Source of the DNA: Ulota crispa
Taxonomy: Eukaryota > Streptophyta > Bryopsida > Orthotrichales > Orthotrichaceae
Length of the DNA: 64,000 nt
Reading direction: 5' to 3'
Assembly: GCA_963920765.1 (NCBI GenBank)
Contig: OY987248.1
Coordinates: 10,698,539-10,762,538 of the forward strand
Every line of letters begins with the position of its first letter. Positions within the stretch are counted from its first letter, which is position 1. The notes below the pieces were generated by a model that was given only the letters and a program-made list of their open reading frames with translations, was not told where the DNA came from and did not search any database. Below, one piece after another: positions 10,213-22,572 of the stretch. The position numbers and the translations under genes are program-made.

Positions 10213-13018
10213 CATGCATGGTTGTCACATTGGACCGCTTGTCCACTCACTCATCTCCTAGAAGTATCTAATTGAGCTCGTGTTCATATGATGTAGTCAA
10301 CTCATAGTTGACTTCAAAAATTATAAAAAAAGAAGCTTATTTTGTACATGCTAGTGGGTAGTGACACTCATTGTTGCCAACATGAAGTCAAAACGTGGAT
10401 TTAAAAACATATCATATAGTGAAAATGAAAAATAATAATTTGATTCATCATTTTTTTAGGTCAAATACCCTAGAAAACCTCTAAAACACAAGAGTAGACA
10501 AACACCTCCGTCCCTGCCATCCATTTTAAACATTTGCTTGTCCTGTCTGACAACCAAACCGGCAACCAAATCTTGCCCAATGTGACAACTTGGATCCCGG
10601 CTGGCTAGCTTCTCCCACCGTGAGAGGACCATTGAAATCATCGATATCTGATTCGAGAACATACCAGCCAGCTCCACGGTGACCGACTGCAGTAGTCTCA
10701 AGCTAGCAAGATGGACTTTTGTGGGGAATATTGTTTATCGCGTATGCATGTCCTTACGAGTGAGTGTCATCTTCCCTCCGACTCGAAATAGTTGCCACCT
10801 GTTCAGCTTGCAGATCGTTTGCAGCCGGTGATCGATTTAGACACAGCCGGTTGTCATATTTTGATGCTAGGGCAGTGGGAAATTTGAGAGCGAGCCACAC
10901 TGCTAACAGGGAATATGGTGTATGAGACCCTAGTGATCGATCATCCATGCACTCCACTGCATCATCTTCCCCGCTCATCGCAATCTAAAGCTAGCTGCAA
11001 ATCTTTTCGTACGTGCTGAGGTCTCGATTGATCATTGGTAGCTGAACGCATTTTCTACTTCGATCAGGTCGAAAGATGTCGACGGCACACACAAGCGATC
11101 ATGGCTATCGAGACCAGCGCGAGAACACGTAGTGGGAGCTAGCTGGCGTTGGTGCATCGATCATTGCAGCTCCACTGCAAATCGAAGTGACACTTCAGTT
11201 GTGCTTGTGCTTTAGAGCATCTCCACGGGTCCGGGCTATTTCAAAGTTTTCCATCTGTTTTGGTCGGCCCTCAAACCCCTTCATTTCCACCCATGCTTTT
11301 CGAAAAGGTGGTCTTACACTCCAACCAGTCACATAAATAAGCAGTTGACCACTTATTAAGGAAAGTAGGGCCGCGTTTAATTTCTTGACAAATTTTCACC
11401 AGAATCTTACCTCAAAAGTGAGATGGCAATCAGTACACTAAAAAAATTCAGCAAATATTTTGATGAAATTGCCACATCCCTACATGAGCTAAAACTTGAT
11501 TTGCCATATTTTGGATGAAAGTAGCTTATATTAGAAGTTAATTGGATGAACTTTTGCGGATCATTCATTCATTTTGATTTTAGCAAAATTTTCCTTACCT
11601 GCTTGCATTCTAGGGTGTGGGTCACTCTACCCTGACAAAAACAAAAATTAAACCTTGAGTAGGGGATAAAGCTCATTAAACTTAGAGTGAATAGTGAATG
11701 AATAGTGGCTTGAATTGGACCACAACACTTTTCATCCACTTTGAGCATGTTTGAGACACTAGTGGAGGGTAGTTGCAAGAGTGACCTCTTTGTTTTGTCT
11801 CAAACACCCTTAGTCCTAGTAGTACTAATAGTACTAACGAGCTTTTGGAATAATTTTTTTTTTAAATAAAACAAAATATGGACAATTTGTAAAGCACTTA
11901 AAATAGCATACTCGTGAAAATTCAAACCTAGAAGAATTTTATTCTAAAAGTTATGCGCAAAACAAAATCACCTTAAAAAGCCAATTTCTTTCTTGCTTCT
12001 TAGAAAATACTAAAATAATTCAAAAAAAATAAAATAAAAATTGGCCATTTGAGAAGCCATCAAATGCATTCATGTGGTACAATTGTTTTGCTGAGGAATT
12101 TCTTTGTATTTTGCCAATGAAGGGAGATAGGATGCCCACTTTGAGACAATGTAAATGCCATGGAATTTATAATCTTGCAAAATCCTTCTACACATGCATG
12201 TAAGCATGCTCCATAAACAACATCCCTGATTTATAGCCCTAGAAAAGCTTTTTGGACCCAAAATAGTACAAAAAACCTCCAAAATGGCCAAGGTAGACAC
12301 CCATTTGGGGGCTGCTTAAAAATAGCAAAATAACTTTAAAAACCACCAAAAAATAACTGATTGTCATTAACTTGCATGTTCACATTACTCTAAAAGGACA
12401 AGTCAATATGACTTCTTTTACAAAAGTTACAAGCAAAAAACAAGCTGCACAAGGTGAGGGGGATAGAATGTAGTATAGGTCATTCTTGCAATCACCTTGG
12501 AGATGCCCTTAGCTAGAAGACTTGCAATTCATACCCGCACCACATCATTTTTATAGATTTTTGTACTTTGTAGAGAGACATTACAATGTTCTGTTTAGGT
12601 CAATGTGTAGGTTTTTTGGAACCATGCTAGAGCTCATGCAACGCATGCTTGTCGCATTGGTCAAGCTTTGGCTATTGGACAAGAGTCACAAGACAAGCAA
12701 ATGTACAAAATAATTGACAAAGTTAGACATATTTGTCCGCTCTTGCTATTTAGGGGTTTATTAAAAAATTTGACCTAATAAAAGAAAAATCCAATTACTA
12801 CTTTTCATCTTTACTACCTAATATGGTTTTAAATTCACATTTTGATTTCATGTTGACAACAATGAGTGTCATTAACATATACAAAATAAATGTTTTTTAT
12901 CATTTTTTGAAATCAACTATGAATTTACTACATTGGGTGAGTGATTGGACAGATATGATCTCAATTGGACATTTTGGGCTGTGAGCAGGCGGACAAGTGG
13001 TCCAATGTGACAACCATG
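10213..13018. mobile_element. Long inverted-repeat element, 2.8 kb, interrupted
   Basis: The left arm starting CATGCATGGTTGTCACATTG at 10213 is the reverse complement of the right arm ending near 13018 (CCAATGTGACAACCATG). Complementarity runs inward through CAACAATGAGTGTCA (left, read in reverse; right at ~12860) to about 10600 on the left and 12630 on the right, roughly 390 bp per arm. A 1.3-kb PIF-like element sits between the arms. No transposase is recognisable, so the superfamily is open. Confidence 0.65.
11212..12511. mobile_element. PIF/Harbinger-like non-autonomous element, 1.3 kb
   Basis: Begins TTA-GAGCATCTCCACGGG and ends GGAGATGCCC-TTA. The termini are inverted repeats of ~14 bp and the 3-bp TTA on both sides is the target duplication expected of PIF/Harbinger. 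The first ~120 bp match the element at 28310–28788 (shared AAATAAGCAGTTGACCACTT). The rest, 11791–12500, matches 48180–48890. No transposase. It lies inside the 10.2–13.0 kb inverted repeat. Confidence 0.65.
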
Positions 13019-13868
13019 ATGCAACAACTCAAGTCCATTGTTGCTGTCACATATGGGGTTAGCAAGAACTACAAAGTCGCTGCCACAGAAGGGGTGAGAC
13101 CGTGGGAGGGAGGTGGGATCAGTAAGTGTTCCGGAAGTAGCAAAACTGTTACTCCAAGTAGCTAGCCCATGTATAGCAATGATGGCATGACTTTCAAAAA
13201 AAATTACGTTCTATTTGAAGTGAAGTTGAAACGAAATCGGTGGAGCTGTTCTTAGTACAAGCAATCCAAAGGTGAGAAGGGTGACCTTCATCTTCCCCAA
13301 ATCCCTTACTTTCCTTCAAATAAATCCGGGGTTAAAAATTCCAAATTATTTCTAGTGGGCCGGGCTCCAAATCAACTTTGAGCTAGAGGACGGAGGTTGC
13401 ATCGTACAAAAGGTGAGAGAAATTTCAGCCAACCCACCATGACCACCTTGCAATTGCTTATGCATGTCTTGGATTTGAAGGTGGGCTGCCGCAACAATTG
13501 CTGCCATTCTTGCTTTATCAATTATTGACCCTACCATTTCATTTACACTGTATGCTAAGGATGCTTGACCAAGCTATTGGAGATGCTACTCAATTGCTAA
13601 TGCCATTAGAGGATATTTGAGCTCAAGAGAAGGTCCCGAGGGGAAGTGGTTGGAATGGTCAAAAGAATTAAAATTTGTTTTTTTTCATATCATACAAGAC
13701 TAATCCTCTATACCTACTTGCAATTTGTAGTTTGTAAGGACAATAAGGAGGGATGGGAGTAGGTGGGTTCCAATCATGCATGAGTAAATTAGTCATATTG
13801 TACCTAATTGAGCTTAAGTGCTTAACATGCATATTTTATAAGTTTAATAAAAATACACATTTACTTCT
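13019..13868. other. No recognisable gene
   Basis: Contains a short minus-strand open frame (13352–13537) rich in Ala and Gln that resembles no family I know. No clear repeat. Confidence 0.4.
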
Positions 13869-14115
13869 TTAACCCCCGAGCCCCAAGCCATATTCATTCA
13901 AATCCATACCCTTGTATACTTAGTCCAATAAAACTATTACCTAAGTAGAGTCAAATAGTTTGAATTTTTTTGAGTGGTAGTAGACACGTGCTTAGAGGTA
14001 CATGAAAAAGTACAAGTCCTTTGACTTTACCATTAAGAAGAGGATAAGAGTCAAACATGCACATTTTTAAAAACTGAGCGACCACATTTGGGCTCTTGGG
14101 GCGCTCAGGGGTTAA
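13869..14115. mobile_element. TTAA-flanked MITE, CCCCTGAGCGCC family
   Basis: Left end TTAA-CCCCCGAGCCCCAAG, right end (reverse complement) TTAA-CCCCTGAGCGCCCC. Both ends abut TTAA, the target site of piggyBac elements, whose termini also begin CCC. 247 bp with no coding. Belongs with 17106–17885 and the end at 34573. Confidence 0.6.
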
Positions 14116-14489
14116 TTAGCAATGATCAAAATGGTACACATTAGAGGTCCTTGCATTTGTCATTGTCATGTTATAATACAATTTCCATCACCAAATCCTT
14201 TTATCATGTAGCATGGTACATTTGAGTACTTCACACAAGGTAGAGACCCTTTTGTAAGTACCTTACCTATGCTTCTCCTACCTAAAGAAGTATGGTAATG
14301 TATTAGAGAAGGCCTTCTCATGAGCTCAAATTTCAATAGGCTACATGCCTACATGTCATTGATACAGTGTTGTACAAGAACCTTCGAGTAATGTTACATA
14401 ATCCTTGTTTTTGCATTCCAAACAAGTTTGAATAACAAAGAATATAAATGGTATTTTAATCTCATATTGTTGGTATTTGATTCTCATGC

Positions 14490-14690
14490 CATCTCAATCA
14501 ACCATACCAAATTTTGGTTACTAAAAATCAAAATCCTATTTTTGGTAAATAGTTTTGCATCAAAATCATGGTTTTACAAGAAAGTTGATTAAAACACATT
14601 GGTGATGAATTTTTCAGATTTGATTGCACGGATATGTAGGAGACATTCATGTGCACATATATTCTTTTAACAAACATCTACAAAAAGTCC
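14490..14690. repeat. Single-arm fragment of the 26–28 kb foldback family
   Basis: Matches one arm of the palindromes at 26.0–27.9 kb, for example GGTAAATAGTTTTGCATCAA, then CATGGTTTTACAAGAAA and GGTGATGAATTTTTC. Only one arm is present, so it is a truncated copy. Confidence 0.6.
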
Positions 14691-15264
14691 AAAACTTTGT
14701 CAACAGAGGTGTGCATGACCAAATTTGAGTCAATAGTCTCACTTACTACCTCTTTCCTCTTTTAAATGTTGTACATGAAAAATTGATGGGGGGTACACAT
14801 GTCATTTAGCCATAGGTGGTTCAAATTTTCCAAAAATTTGAAGAAGGTACATGTGTCACTTTACCTTTGGCTCATGAAAATGAGACAAGTGTTTCAAAAT
14901 GATGTTCACCCCCACCCCGTACTTGTAGTTGTGTAACATCACTTTGGCTTACAAAGAATAAGGGATAATTTAAATCTGTTCTAGTGATCACAATCAACAA
15001 TAGTGATTTACTTTTTTTTATTCGATATCCATGGCACTAGAGATGGGTTGTTGGCCCTTTTAGTATGGTTTTTTTTGTAAATTCTTCCCTGTATGAGTGT
15101 AAATTGAGTCGGGTTGTTAGCCTTTACCAGGGGATAGTGAAGGGTTGTGTAAGATTCAATTCCTATATCCAAAAATGCACCAGTAAATCAAAGTTTAAAT
15201 CTAAAGCAAAAAAATTTAACGTTAGAGGATTCTAAGTGGTGAAAGCTCCCCTTTGAAAATAACT

Positions 15265-15698
15265 ATAGTGCATGCCACCATAAACCAACAAATATTTCAC
15301 CACAAAATGTCAAATAGTGGTCAATTTTGGGTGCTATCACCGTCTTTTTGACAAATGATAATTCCAATTCGTTTTTGTAACTTTTTTCTTAAGATCTCCT
15401 TGCTTAAAGTTACGAAGAGTTCAACTTATTGAAAGATTTAAAATTTCAAGAAGTTTCATCTTATTGAAGGCTATTACAACATAAAACAACAAAGATCTAA
15501 AAGCAACATGAATTATTCATAACAACCCTTAATAAGTTGAAACTCTTTGTAACTTTAAACAAGGAGATCTTAGGAAAAAAATTACAAAAACGAATTGGAA
15601 TTATCATTTGTCAAAAAGACGGTGATAGCACCCAAAGTTGACCACTATTTGACATTTTGTGGTGAAATATTTGTTGGTTTATGGTGGCACGCACTGTA
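15265..15698. mobile_element. Foldback MITE, 434 bp
   Basis: Arms 15265–15430 and 15531–15698 are near-perfect complements (ends ATAGTGCATGCCACCATAAA and its complement) around a ~100-bp loop. High arm identity suggests it is fairly young. A degraded relative lies at 48976–49180. No obvious target duplication. Confidence 0.75.
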
Positions 15699-16479
15699 TC
15701 AAGTGTGAAGAACGATTATAGAAAGAAATTTATATCAGAAAAGGTTAAAAGTAAGAGGATAAACCGGTGAGCATTGGAAAATATCCAGACAGCTTCCACG
15801 AAAGGAAGAAACCATCTGCACAGCTTGAATGTGCATTTAGGATATGATTTTAAGTCTAAAACTAGTAGACCTTACCAGCGTTTTTTTTTTTGGGATTTTC
15901 GCTAGGTAGAGCGACACGCACCCCACTTGCAAGCAGGTAAGGAAAATTTTGACAGATTCATCGACGTCTGCTTGTTCATCCATAAATCTATTAATTTTTG
16001 TAACTTTCATCCAAATTTTGGCGAATATGCTGCAAACTTTGGGAGGGGTTTAGCGAATTCATCCATTTTTTTAGAGATTTTTTCTAGTGTTGTGTTTGCT
16101 AGGCCGGTTTCAAGGTAAGATTTAGGCAACTATTTGCCCAGAAAATTTATGCTAGACTTTACCCTAAAGGTCCAAGCTGCGTTTTCAGTTTTCACCAAAA
16201 ACTGTCTAAGACTGTCATTTTTAGAGCATCAATCAAATTTGAGAACAAAACATTTTTATACACATGTAACCAAGGGATCTTGTTGTAGAACAATTTCAGA
16301 AGGTGTGGAAAAAAATCTCAAAATTTCCCAAAGCATGGATTGAAAGATACAAAGGTTTGAATATTCAAAAACGTTTTCTTATGGGTCTTGTGAAAAATTG
16401 GGCAACAACCCTTCAGAAGGTGAAGTTTCTAAAGAAAAAAGGTCAAGTAGGTGGTGCTTGTCTAGATTTTTTTTCCACT
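15699..16479. other. No recognisable gene
   Basis: Two open frames of 60–70 codons near 15.9–16.3 kb have no recognisable domain. Nothing else supportable. Confidence 0.4.
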
Positions 16480-17060
16480 TGAGTAGCATGCATGTTAAAA
16501 AAAATTCAAATCATTTGAAACTGTAAAACACATGAAAAGAAAGTAGTAAGTAAAAAAAAGCAGAGAATGATTCAAAACACTAAATTGCTAAGAATTTAAC
16601 CATGGAAATGAAAAATGCCAATCCCAACAATTGTGATATTTTAACAAAAATTCACATCCTTTGATTATTATTTTTCAAAAATATTGAAAATTGAGTAAAA
16701 TAAAGGATTACAAAATTTGTTTTAGAGTAAAATATTCATAACTACCCACAAACAAAAACTCCTCATAACTATCATCTCAATGATAAAAATGAAATGATTC
16801 AAAGCTTTCCACATACAAATAAATCTCTTTAATCAATTACAATTATTTTTTTTGAAAAAAATGATTTTTTAAAGCTGCATAGATTGCCAGCTACGTGAAA
16901 AAAACAACTCAATCGATCATGACTCTTTAGTCTTAGTTTACCCAAAGTTCCAAATGTGATGAAATTTAATGCATAAGAAATATATTCCTTCTCCTCACCT
17001 TCTATTAAAACTTCAGCAAAGAAAATGAAAATTTCAAATTACATGTACCTGCCCAAATTT
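16480..17060. repeat. Decayed relative of the CCCCTAAAGG element family
   Basis: Shares with 22010–22350 the series CACTAAATTG, AAAATAAAGGA, CATAACT plus CCCACAAAC, and ATGATTCAAAGCTT in the same order and spacing. The TTAA termini are not found, so the ends are lost or it is an internal fragment. Confidence 0.5.
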
Positions 17061-17105
17061 GCTATGTTACCAAAAAAAAATCCAACTTAATTAATTATTT
17101 ACGGG

Positions 17106-17885
17106 TTAACCCCGGAGCACCCTAGTGTTCCATATATTGCCTCCCCTTATTTAAAGCCTTGTTTTGAGGCACTGGATCTTACTTTTTGGTCTTGCTACAA
17201 ACTACAATTATGAAAGTATTCAAGTTGTCCATGTCAATGGAGTAATGGTGACAAAAACTAAATTGTTGTACAAGCGCTGCAAGAGATTTGATTTGGTGAA
17301 ACACTATAAGGGGCAATAGGGATGTGGTGGCAAGTAGCATTTTACAGGCTGCAAGAGGTCAATATTCCTTGCAAGCTTCCTTGTGTAAGCTTTGTGGTAG
17401 CGGGAAAGTTGTTGGCAAGGGTTCAAGCATGTTCTAGATCCTTATTATGGCAACCGTCACCAACTGTGCCGATCATTGTTTTCCATGCAATAGCCATATG
17501 AAGCCCTAAAACTCGACATAAAAAGAAGTGCAATCTTCAATAATTTACAAGTGTGTGCAACTGTGCATTCACATCTAATCTTGCTACTCACAAAATTTGA
17601 GATGAATCCGGGGCTTATAGAATTTTGTAAAAATCATCAAATAGCAACTACCTACCAAAAAATGAGATTTTGTCATCACATGTTGTTTGATCAAATGTCA
17701 TAGTCTCCCATCTCCCGCAGTGAATTATTCCCAAAATTTGCAAGCCATTTTCTAAGTAGGTGTTCCACTATTTTCAATGATCACTTTTTGTGGATCATCC
17801 AATTGATTGAGATACAATGCATCAAAGTTGGCGGTCTCCAAAAACCCTGATTTTGGTGAAAATGGCATGGGCGCTCAAGGGTTAA
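17106..17885. mobile_element. TTAA-flanked element, CCCTTGAGCGCC family, 780 bp
   Basis: Left end TTAA-CCCCGGAGCACCC, right end (reverse complement) TTAA-CCCTTGAGCGCCC. TTAA at both ends and a CCC start fit a piggyBac-like non-autonomous element. The inside has no domain-bearing frame. Confidence 0.6.
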
Positions 17886-18048
17886 CCAAGGAAGTAACCA
17901 ATACTTGGTAGTGTAGCAGATATAGCTACAACTACAAGTGATGATAGTGAGCAAGATAAGTAGGGTGTATCATCTTTTCTAAAAATGAACGATTTGAATA
18001 TTTCGTAATAGTAGTAAAATTGGAGCCTTCATGCACGAGCATTCAATG

Positions 18049-18256
18049 TAAGGTAGGTAAACACAACACCGCTTGTCAACCTAATGTTGTTCAAATGTAG
18101 GCCTTCAGCTCATTTTAGAACTCAAATCTAGACCCTCCATATATAACTTATCTTCAAAAATTCTCAGGAGGGTTTAGATTTGACTTCTAAAATGAGCTAA
18201 TGGCCTACATTTGAACGGCATTAGGTTGACAAGCAGTGTTGTGTATACCTACCTTA
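18049..18256. mobile_element. Foldback MITE, 208 bp
   Basis: TAAGGTAGGTAAACACAAC at the left is complementary to GTTGTGTATACCTACCTTA at the right. Arms of ~80 bp (including CAACCTAATG and AATGTAGGCC) surround a short loop. TTA/TAA at the outer edge could be a PIF-type target duplication or part of the arms. Confidence 0.75.
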
Positions 18257-18398
18257 ATTGTCAACTTTTGTTGCACAATATGTATGACAAAACTAAATCT
18301 GACTTTCTATAAACAAAATCTCCTCCTTTTAGTCTAAATCCTATTATTTCAAGTACAAAAAGATCAATTCTTCCAAGTTTCAAACCCAACTTGCAGTT

Positions 18399-19336
18399 TT
18401 AACCCCTAAAGGCCCAAGTGGCCCCTCAGGGGTCAAGTGGGGTTTTGGGCATATACTTACAGCTAAACTACATTGTGATATTTTCTAAAATTTCTATGAA
18501 AGATGCAAAATTCAAATATCTATGCGGGCATATAATTTTTTCTTAGTTCCAACATTTATTGAAGAAGTTATGCATGAATTTCTAGAAAGCGGAGGAGAGC
18601 GAGCAATCTGGGCAATCCAAAAAAAAATTTAAAAAATTGAAATTTTTTGAAATAAAATTTTGAAATTGGTTCTTTGGATTTACATATATGTGAGAAGCTT
18701 TGAATCATTCAATTTTGATTGATGAGACAAAAGTTATGAGAAATTCTAATTCTCCAAACCTCCATTCCTTTTTCCCCTTGTAAAATTTGGTGCTTTATTT
18801 TTTTAGCTCTACGTGTATTTGTTTTTTAACATTTTTTTTCTAGGTTATAGTAGACTAAGATCCCTTTGGATCAAAGTAATTCAAATTTTTGAATTTTACA
18901 TAAATCCTCCAATTCTGCGTGATGCATATGCAAATTTCATGGCCTTACAGCATTGTAAGATTTTACAAAGTATGATTCTCAACTTGTAGTCATTTGAAAA
19001 TTCTCCCACACTTACCTAACTTGGTCTTCTACATGGAAAACATAAATCTCAACTTTGCATAAAGAAACTTTTTTGATATAGGAGCGGTCAATGGCTTTTG
19101 AAATTTTTGAGCAGCAAAGAAAAAAAGAAAAAAAATCACTTCAGATGTCAATATTTCACTCCTCTACATTCAGAAGGAGCTGATTTTTTCACATGAGTAC
19201 CTCCCATAGTCTAGGGCAAGATCTTAAAGTTGGGTCTTCAACAAAAAAAAAAATTCTGCCTTTCTTCTCATTCCCCCATAAGTGGCAGTTTTCAATGACT
19301 TTCCCATAAAAAAGGGCTTGGGCCTTTAGGGCTTAA
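18399..19336 (+). mobile_element. TTAA-flanked piggyBac-like element, 938 bp
   Basis: Left end TTAA-CCCCTAAAGGCCCAAG, right end (reverse complement) TTAA-GCCCTAAAGGCCCAAG, so the terminal inverted repeats are almost identical and TTAA is on both sides. Subterminal marks are GGGATTTTGGGCATxTAC-like near the left end and AGTGGCAxTTTTCAxTG near the right. Reference copy for the CCCCTAAAGG family (also at 21.6, 38.4, 40.9 and 47.2 kb). Non-coding. Confidence 0.7.
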
Positions 19337-19459
19337 GCATGTAAACCACTATTGTTTGAATAGTATTTTAACAACCATAAAAAAAATATGTGGCTTCTCT
19401 TTTGTAAAGATCATGTTCGTTTTCAAGGCTAGATTAATGTCTCAAACCCCATTCATTTG

Positions 19460-20373
19460 TTAATCCTTTAAAGACCACACACATTTTCCCAAAATCCTTT
19501 AGAAACCAGGGCAATAAAATTAGATGTACATTTGAAACAAATGTGGACCCAATTTGAATAATCCAACTGTACAAATGTGAAGGACACCTTGTTTGTTGTA
19601 ATGTATAAAAATTTCAACTAGATCTAACATTGGAGGTGAAATATTATAATGATTGAGTGAGCCGTATATGGAAAATCTCTAATTTTTCATGCTTGTGTGG
19701 TTTTGAATGTTAACTCTTCATGCAAGCTTTGATTGAGAAGAGCCTTACATTTCTAGAAAGCGGGGTTTCCCACCTTTCCAACAAGACCAATTTCACTCAA
19801 AATAGACAAAGATAGCAACCACAAGGTGTAGCTAAGTGGACAAAAAGGGTCAAAATCCCATTTTCTTTACTACCCTAAAATGGTTCTACAAGAAATTTGA
19901 TAATTGTCACAGAACATCCAATTGGTAAAAGCAATCAAAAATTGGCCTTAAATGTAGGATTATTATTTTTTAAATAAATTGATAGCATCATTTCAATGGA
20001 TTCATAAATAGTACAATTGTACTACTACCATATAGAGAAACAATTCAAGCATGTTCCTTGAGCAGTTTGAATTTTTTTTAAGATTGCACAATTGAAATAT
20101 GGCATTTTTCTTGAATGATTGATGTATTGTGCTGTTGCTTTGATCCATATTTGACCAAATATGGATACGTCTTTTGAGGCCATGATGTATAAACACCATT
20201 ATTTATCAACTCCCATATCTGATTCTATTGTTGTTTTTTGGGTTGGATGCAAAATTCTTGTGATTGCAAGCATTCTACAAGAACAATTTCCAAATTGTTG
20301 AGCAATTTTACTATATAAGCCAAAAACTACTCTCCCAAACCAAAATATGGTTTGGTGGTCTCTAAAGGGTTAA
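19460..20373. mobile_element. TTAA-flanked element, CCCTTTAGAGACCAC family, 914 bp
   Basis: Left end TTAA-TCCTTTAAAGACCAC, right end (reverse complement) TTAA-CCCTTTAGAGACCAC. TTAA flanks and CCCTTTAGAG terminus; a separate family from its neighbours but the same architecture. No coding. Confidence 0.6.
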
Positions 20374-20432
20374 TCATATGTTCAAGCTCCAAGTTTGGTT
20401 GGGCACATTAATGTTCTTAGATTTTAATTCCT

Positions 20433-21034
20433 TTAACCCCTAAAGGACTGTTGTTCCTTAAAGGGATAAATGGGATTTTGGGCATGTACCTATGGTTAAA
20501 CTACTTTGTGCAATTTTTGAAACTTTTATGGATGATGAGGAATTCAAAGATTTACATGGGCATTTAATTTTTTCTTCATTTTGACATTTATTGAAAAAGT
20601 TAAAAATGAATTTTTAGAAAACATGCAAGATTAGCCAGCCCAAAAACTTCTATAATAATTGCATTCTTTTTTCTCAAAACTATACTTACCCGCAAACTAA
20701 AACTTCTCATAACTTTCACCTCATTGATCAAAATCAAATGATTCAAAACTCCCACCTATATATAAATATAAAGAACCTATTTTGTATTTTTTTTTTAAAG
20801 GATCCAATTATTAAAGAAGTTTTTGGGCTAGCTGATCTTGCTCGTTTTCTATAAATTCATTTTTCACTTCTTCAATAAATGTCAAAATGAACAAAAAAAT
20901 CAGATGCCCACATAAATCTTTGAATTCCCCATCATCCATAAAAGTTTAAAAAACACATAAAGTAGCTTAGTTGTAAGTACATGCCCGAAATCTCTTATGT
21001 CCCCCAAAAGGGCCAGCAGTCCTTTAAGGGTTAA
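20433..21034. mobile_element. TTAA-flanked element with two copies of one end, 602 bp
   Basis: Left end TTAA-CCCCTAAAGGACTG, right end (reverse complement) TTAA-CCCTTAAAGGACTG. Both halves carry the same subterminal block (GGGCATGTACxTAxxxxTAAxCTACTTxxTG), so the element is close to a full palindrome made of two 'left' halves of the CCCCTAAAGG family. Confidence 0.65.
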
Positions 21035-21630
21035 AGCATGCAAGCACCCACTCCGTGTTCTAATACTCAAATCATGATTGAAAACACATATTTGTCTATT
21101 TTAGTGTATTTATATTTTACTCAAAAACAAATCTCAACACAATTATGATCAATAAGTACACTTAGCAATAGCCATTCTCACATTGTTAAATCTCTAAAAC
21201 TATGAATGCATAAGGGCAATTTTTAACATAGAAAGTGTGACCCATTTAAGAAGCTCTTTACACTATTTTTGACAACTCTACATGTGTGATTCTAAATGCC
21301 TAAAAGCAATGTGAGCTTCCTACCTTAACTTGAATTCGGTTTTGAAGTTTTCTAAGGTCTCATTTTTTTGGTCAAGTGACCTGCAATTAGAAGAGTGTTT
21401 TATTCTTATAATATAGTACAAAAACTCCTGAAGTCAACATTGTTTTATATGAAAACGTCTTAATTTATCCAATACAATGTCAATATAACAAATCTACTAC
21501 ATGGTTGGTTAGTTTTTATTACTACCAGGTTTCATTTACCACATACCAAATCTAAAAGAAAACCATTTGAAAAAGAAAAGATCATGAAAATATTGGTACT
21601 ATGTTTGGAAGTGATTAAAATAAATGTGCC
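21035..21630. other. No recognisable gene
   Basis: AT-rich spacer between two TTAA-flanked elements. Nothing supportable. Confidence 0.4.
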
Positions 21631-22572
21631 TTAACTCCTAAAGGCTTAAGCAGTTTTCTCTAGTGAAAGTCACCGTTAACTGTCACTTTGGTGGGAATGG
21701 GTAGAAAAGTAGGAAATAAAGTTTGTTTTGCAAATCCAACCATAGGATCTTGCCTTAAACTAGAAGAGGTACTTGTGTGAAAAAATCAAGTCATTCTAAA
21801 TGGAGAGGAGGGAGATATTTACATCTAAAGTGAAAAAAAAAGGCTTCTTTTTTTGTTGTTCAAAAAAATTCAGAAGCCTTTGTTCACACTTACATGAAAA
21901 AAATTACTCTACACAAAGTTGAGGTTTATTGTTTCCATGTAGCAGACCAAGTTAGGCATGTGTGCAAGAATTTTCAAATCAATTGGAACTATACAACACA
22001 TGGGGGAAAATAGTAAGTAAAAAGAAGTAGAAAATGAGTCAAATCACTAAATTGTTAAGAATTTAATTATTAAAATAAAAAATGAAAATCCCAATAGTTA
22101 TAATATTGTGATAAACAATCTACTTCCTTAGGTTTAGCTTTTTTTCCAAAATATTAAAAATTGTGGAAAATAAAGGACTTCAAAGTTTATTTTAGAGTAG
22201 AGAATCCATAACTGCCCACAAACTAAAACATCTCATAACTTTCATCTCATCAATTGAAGTTGAATGATTCAAAGCTTCCCACACATGAAAAAAATCTAAT
22301 GAACCAATTTCAGATTTCTATTTTTAGAAAATTCAAAATTTTAAGAAGTTTTTGGGATGTCCGGATTGCCCTCCCTTCCCCATGCACCAGAAATTCTTGC
22401 ATATCTTCTTAGTCAAATGTTAGAATGACAAAAAAAAATTAGATTCCCGGGTAGATCTTGGAATTCCACACCTTTAATAAAAGTTTTAAAAAATCACAAA
22501 AACTAGATTAGCTATAGGTACATGTCCAAAATCTCAACTGTCCCCGGGGACAGCTGGGCCTTTAGGGGTTAA
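21631..22572 (-). mobile_element. TTAA-flanked piggyBac-like element, 942 bp, reversed
   Basis: Left end TTAA-CTCCTAAAGGCTTAAG, right end (reverse complement) TTAA-CCCCTAAAGGCCCAGC. Inside it reads as the reverse of 18399–19336: AGTxACxGTxAACTG near the left and a GTACATGTCCAAAATC block near the right. TTAA on both sides. Confidence 0.7.

Noticed and set aside
15265-15698. Foldback as a microRNA precursor
   Set aside because: The arms are too long and too alike, and a related degraded copy exists at 49 kb, which fits a MITE better. Small-RNA data could reopen the question.
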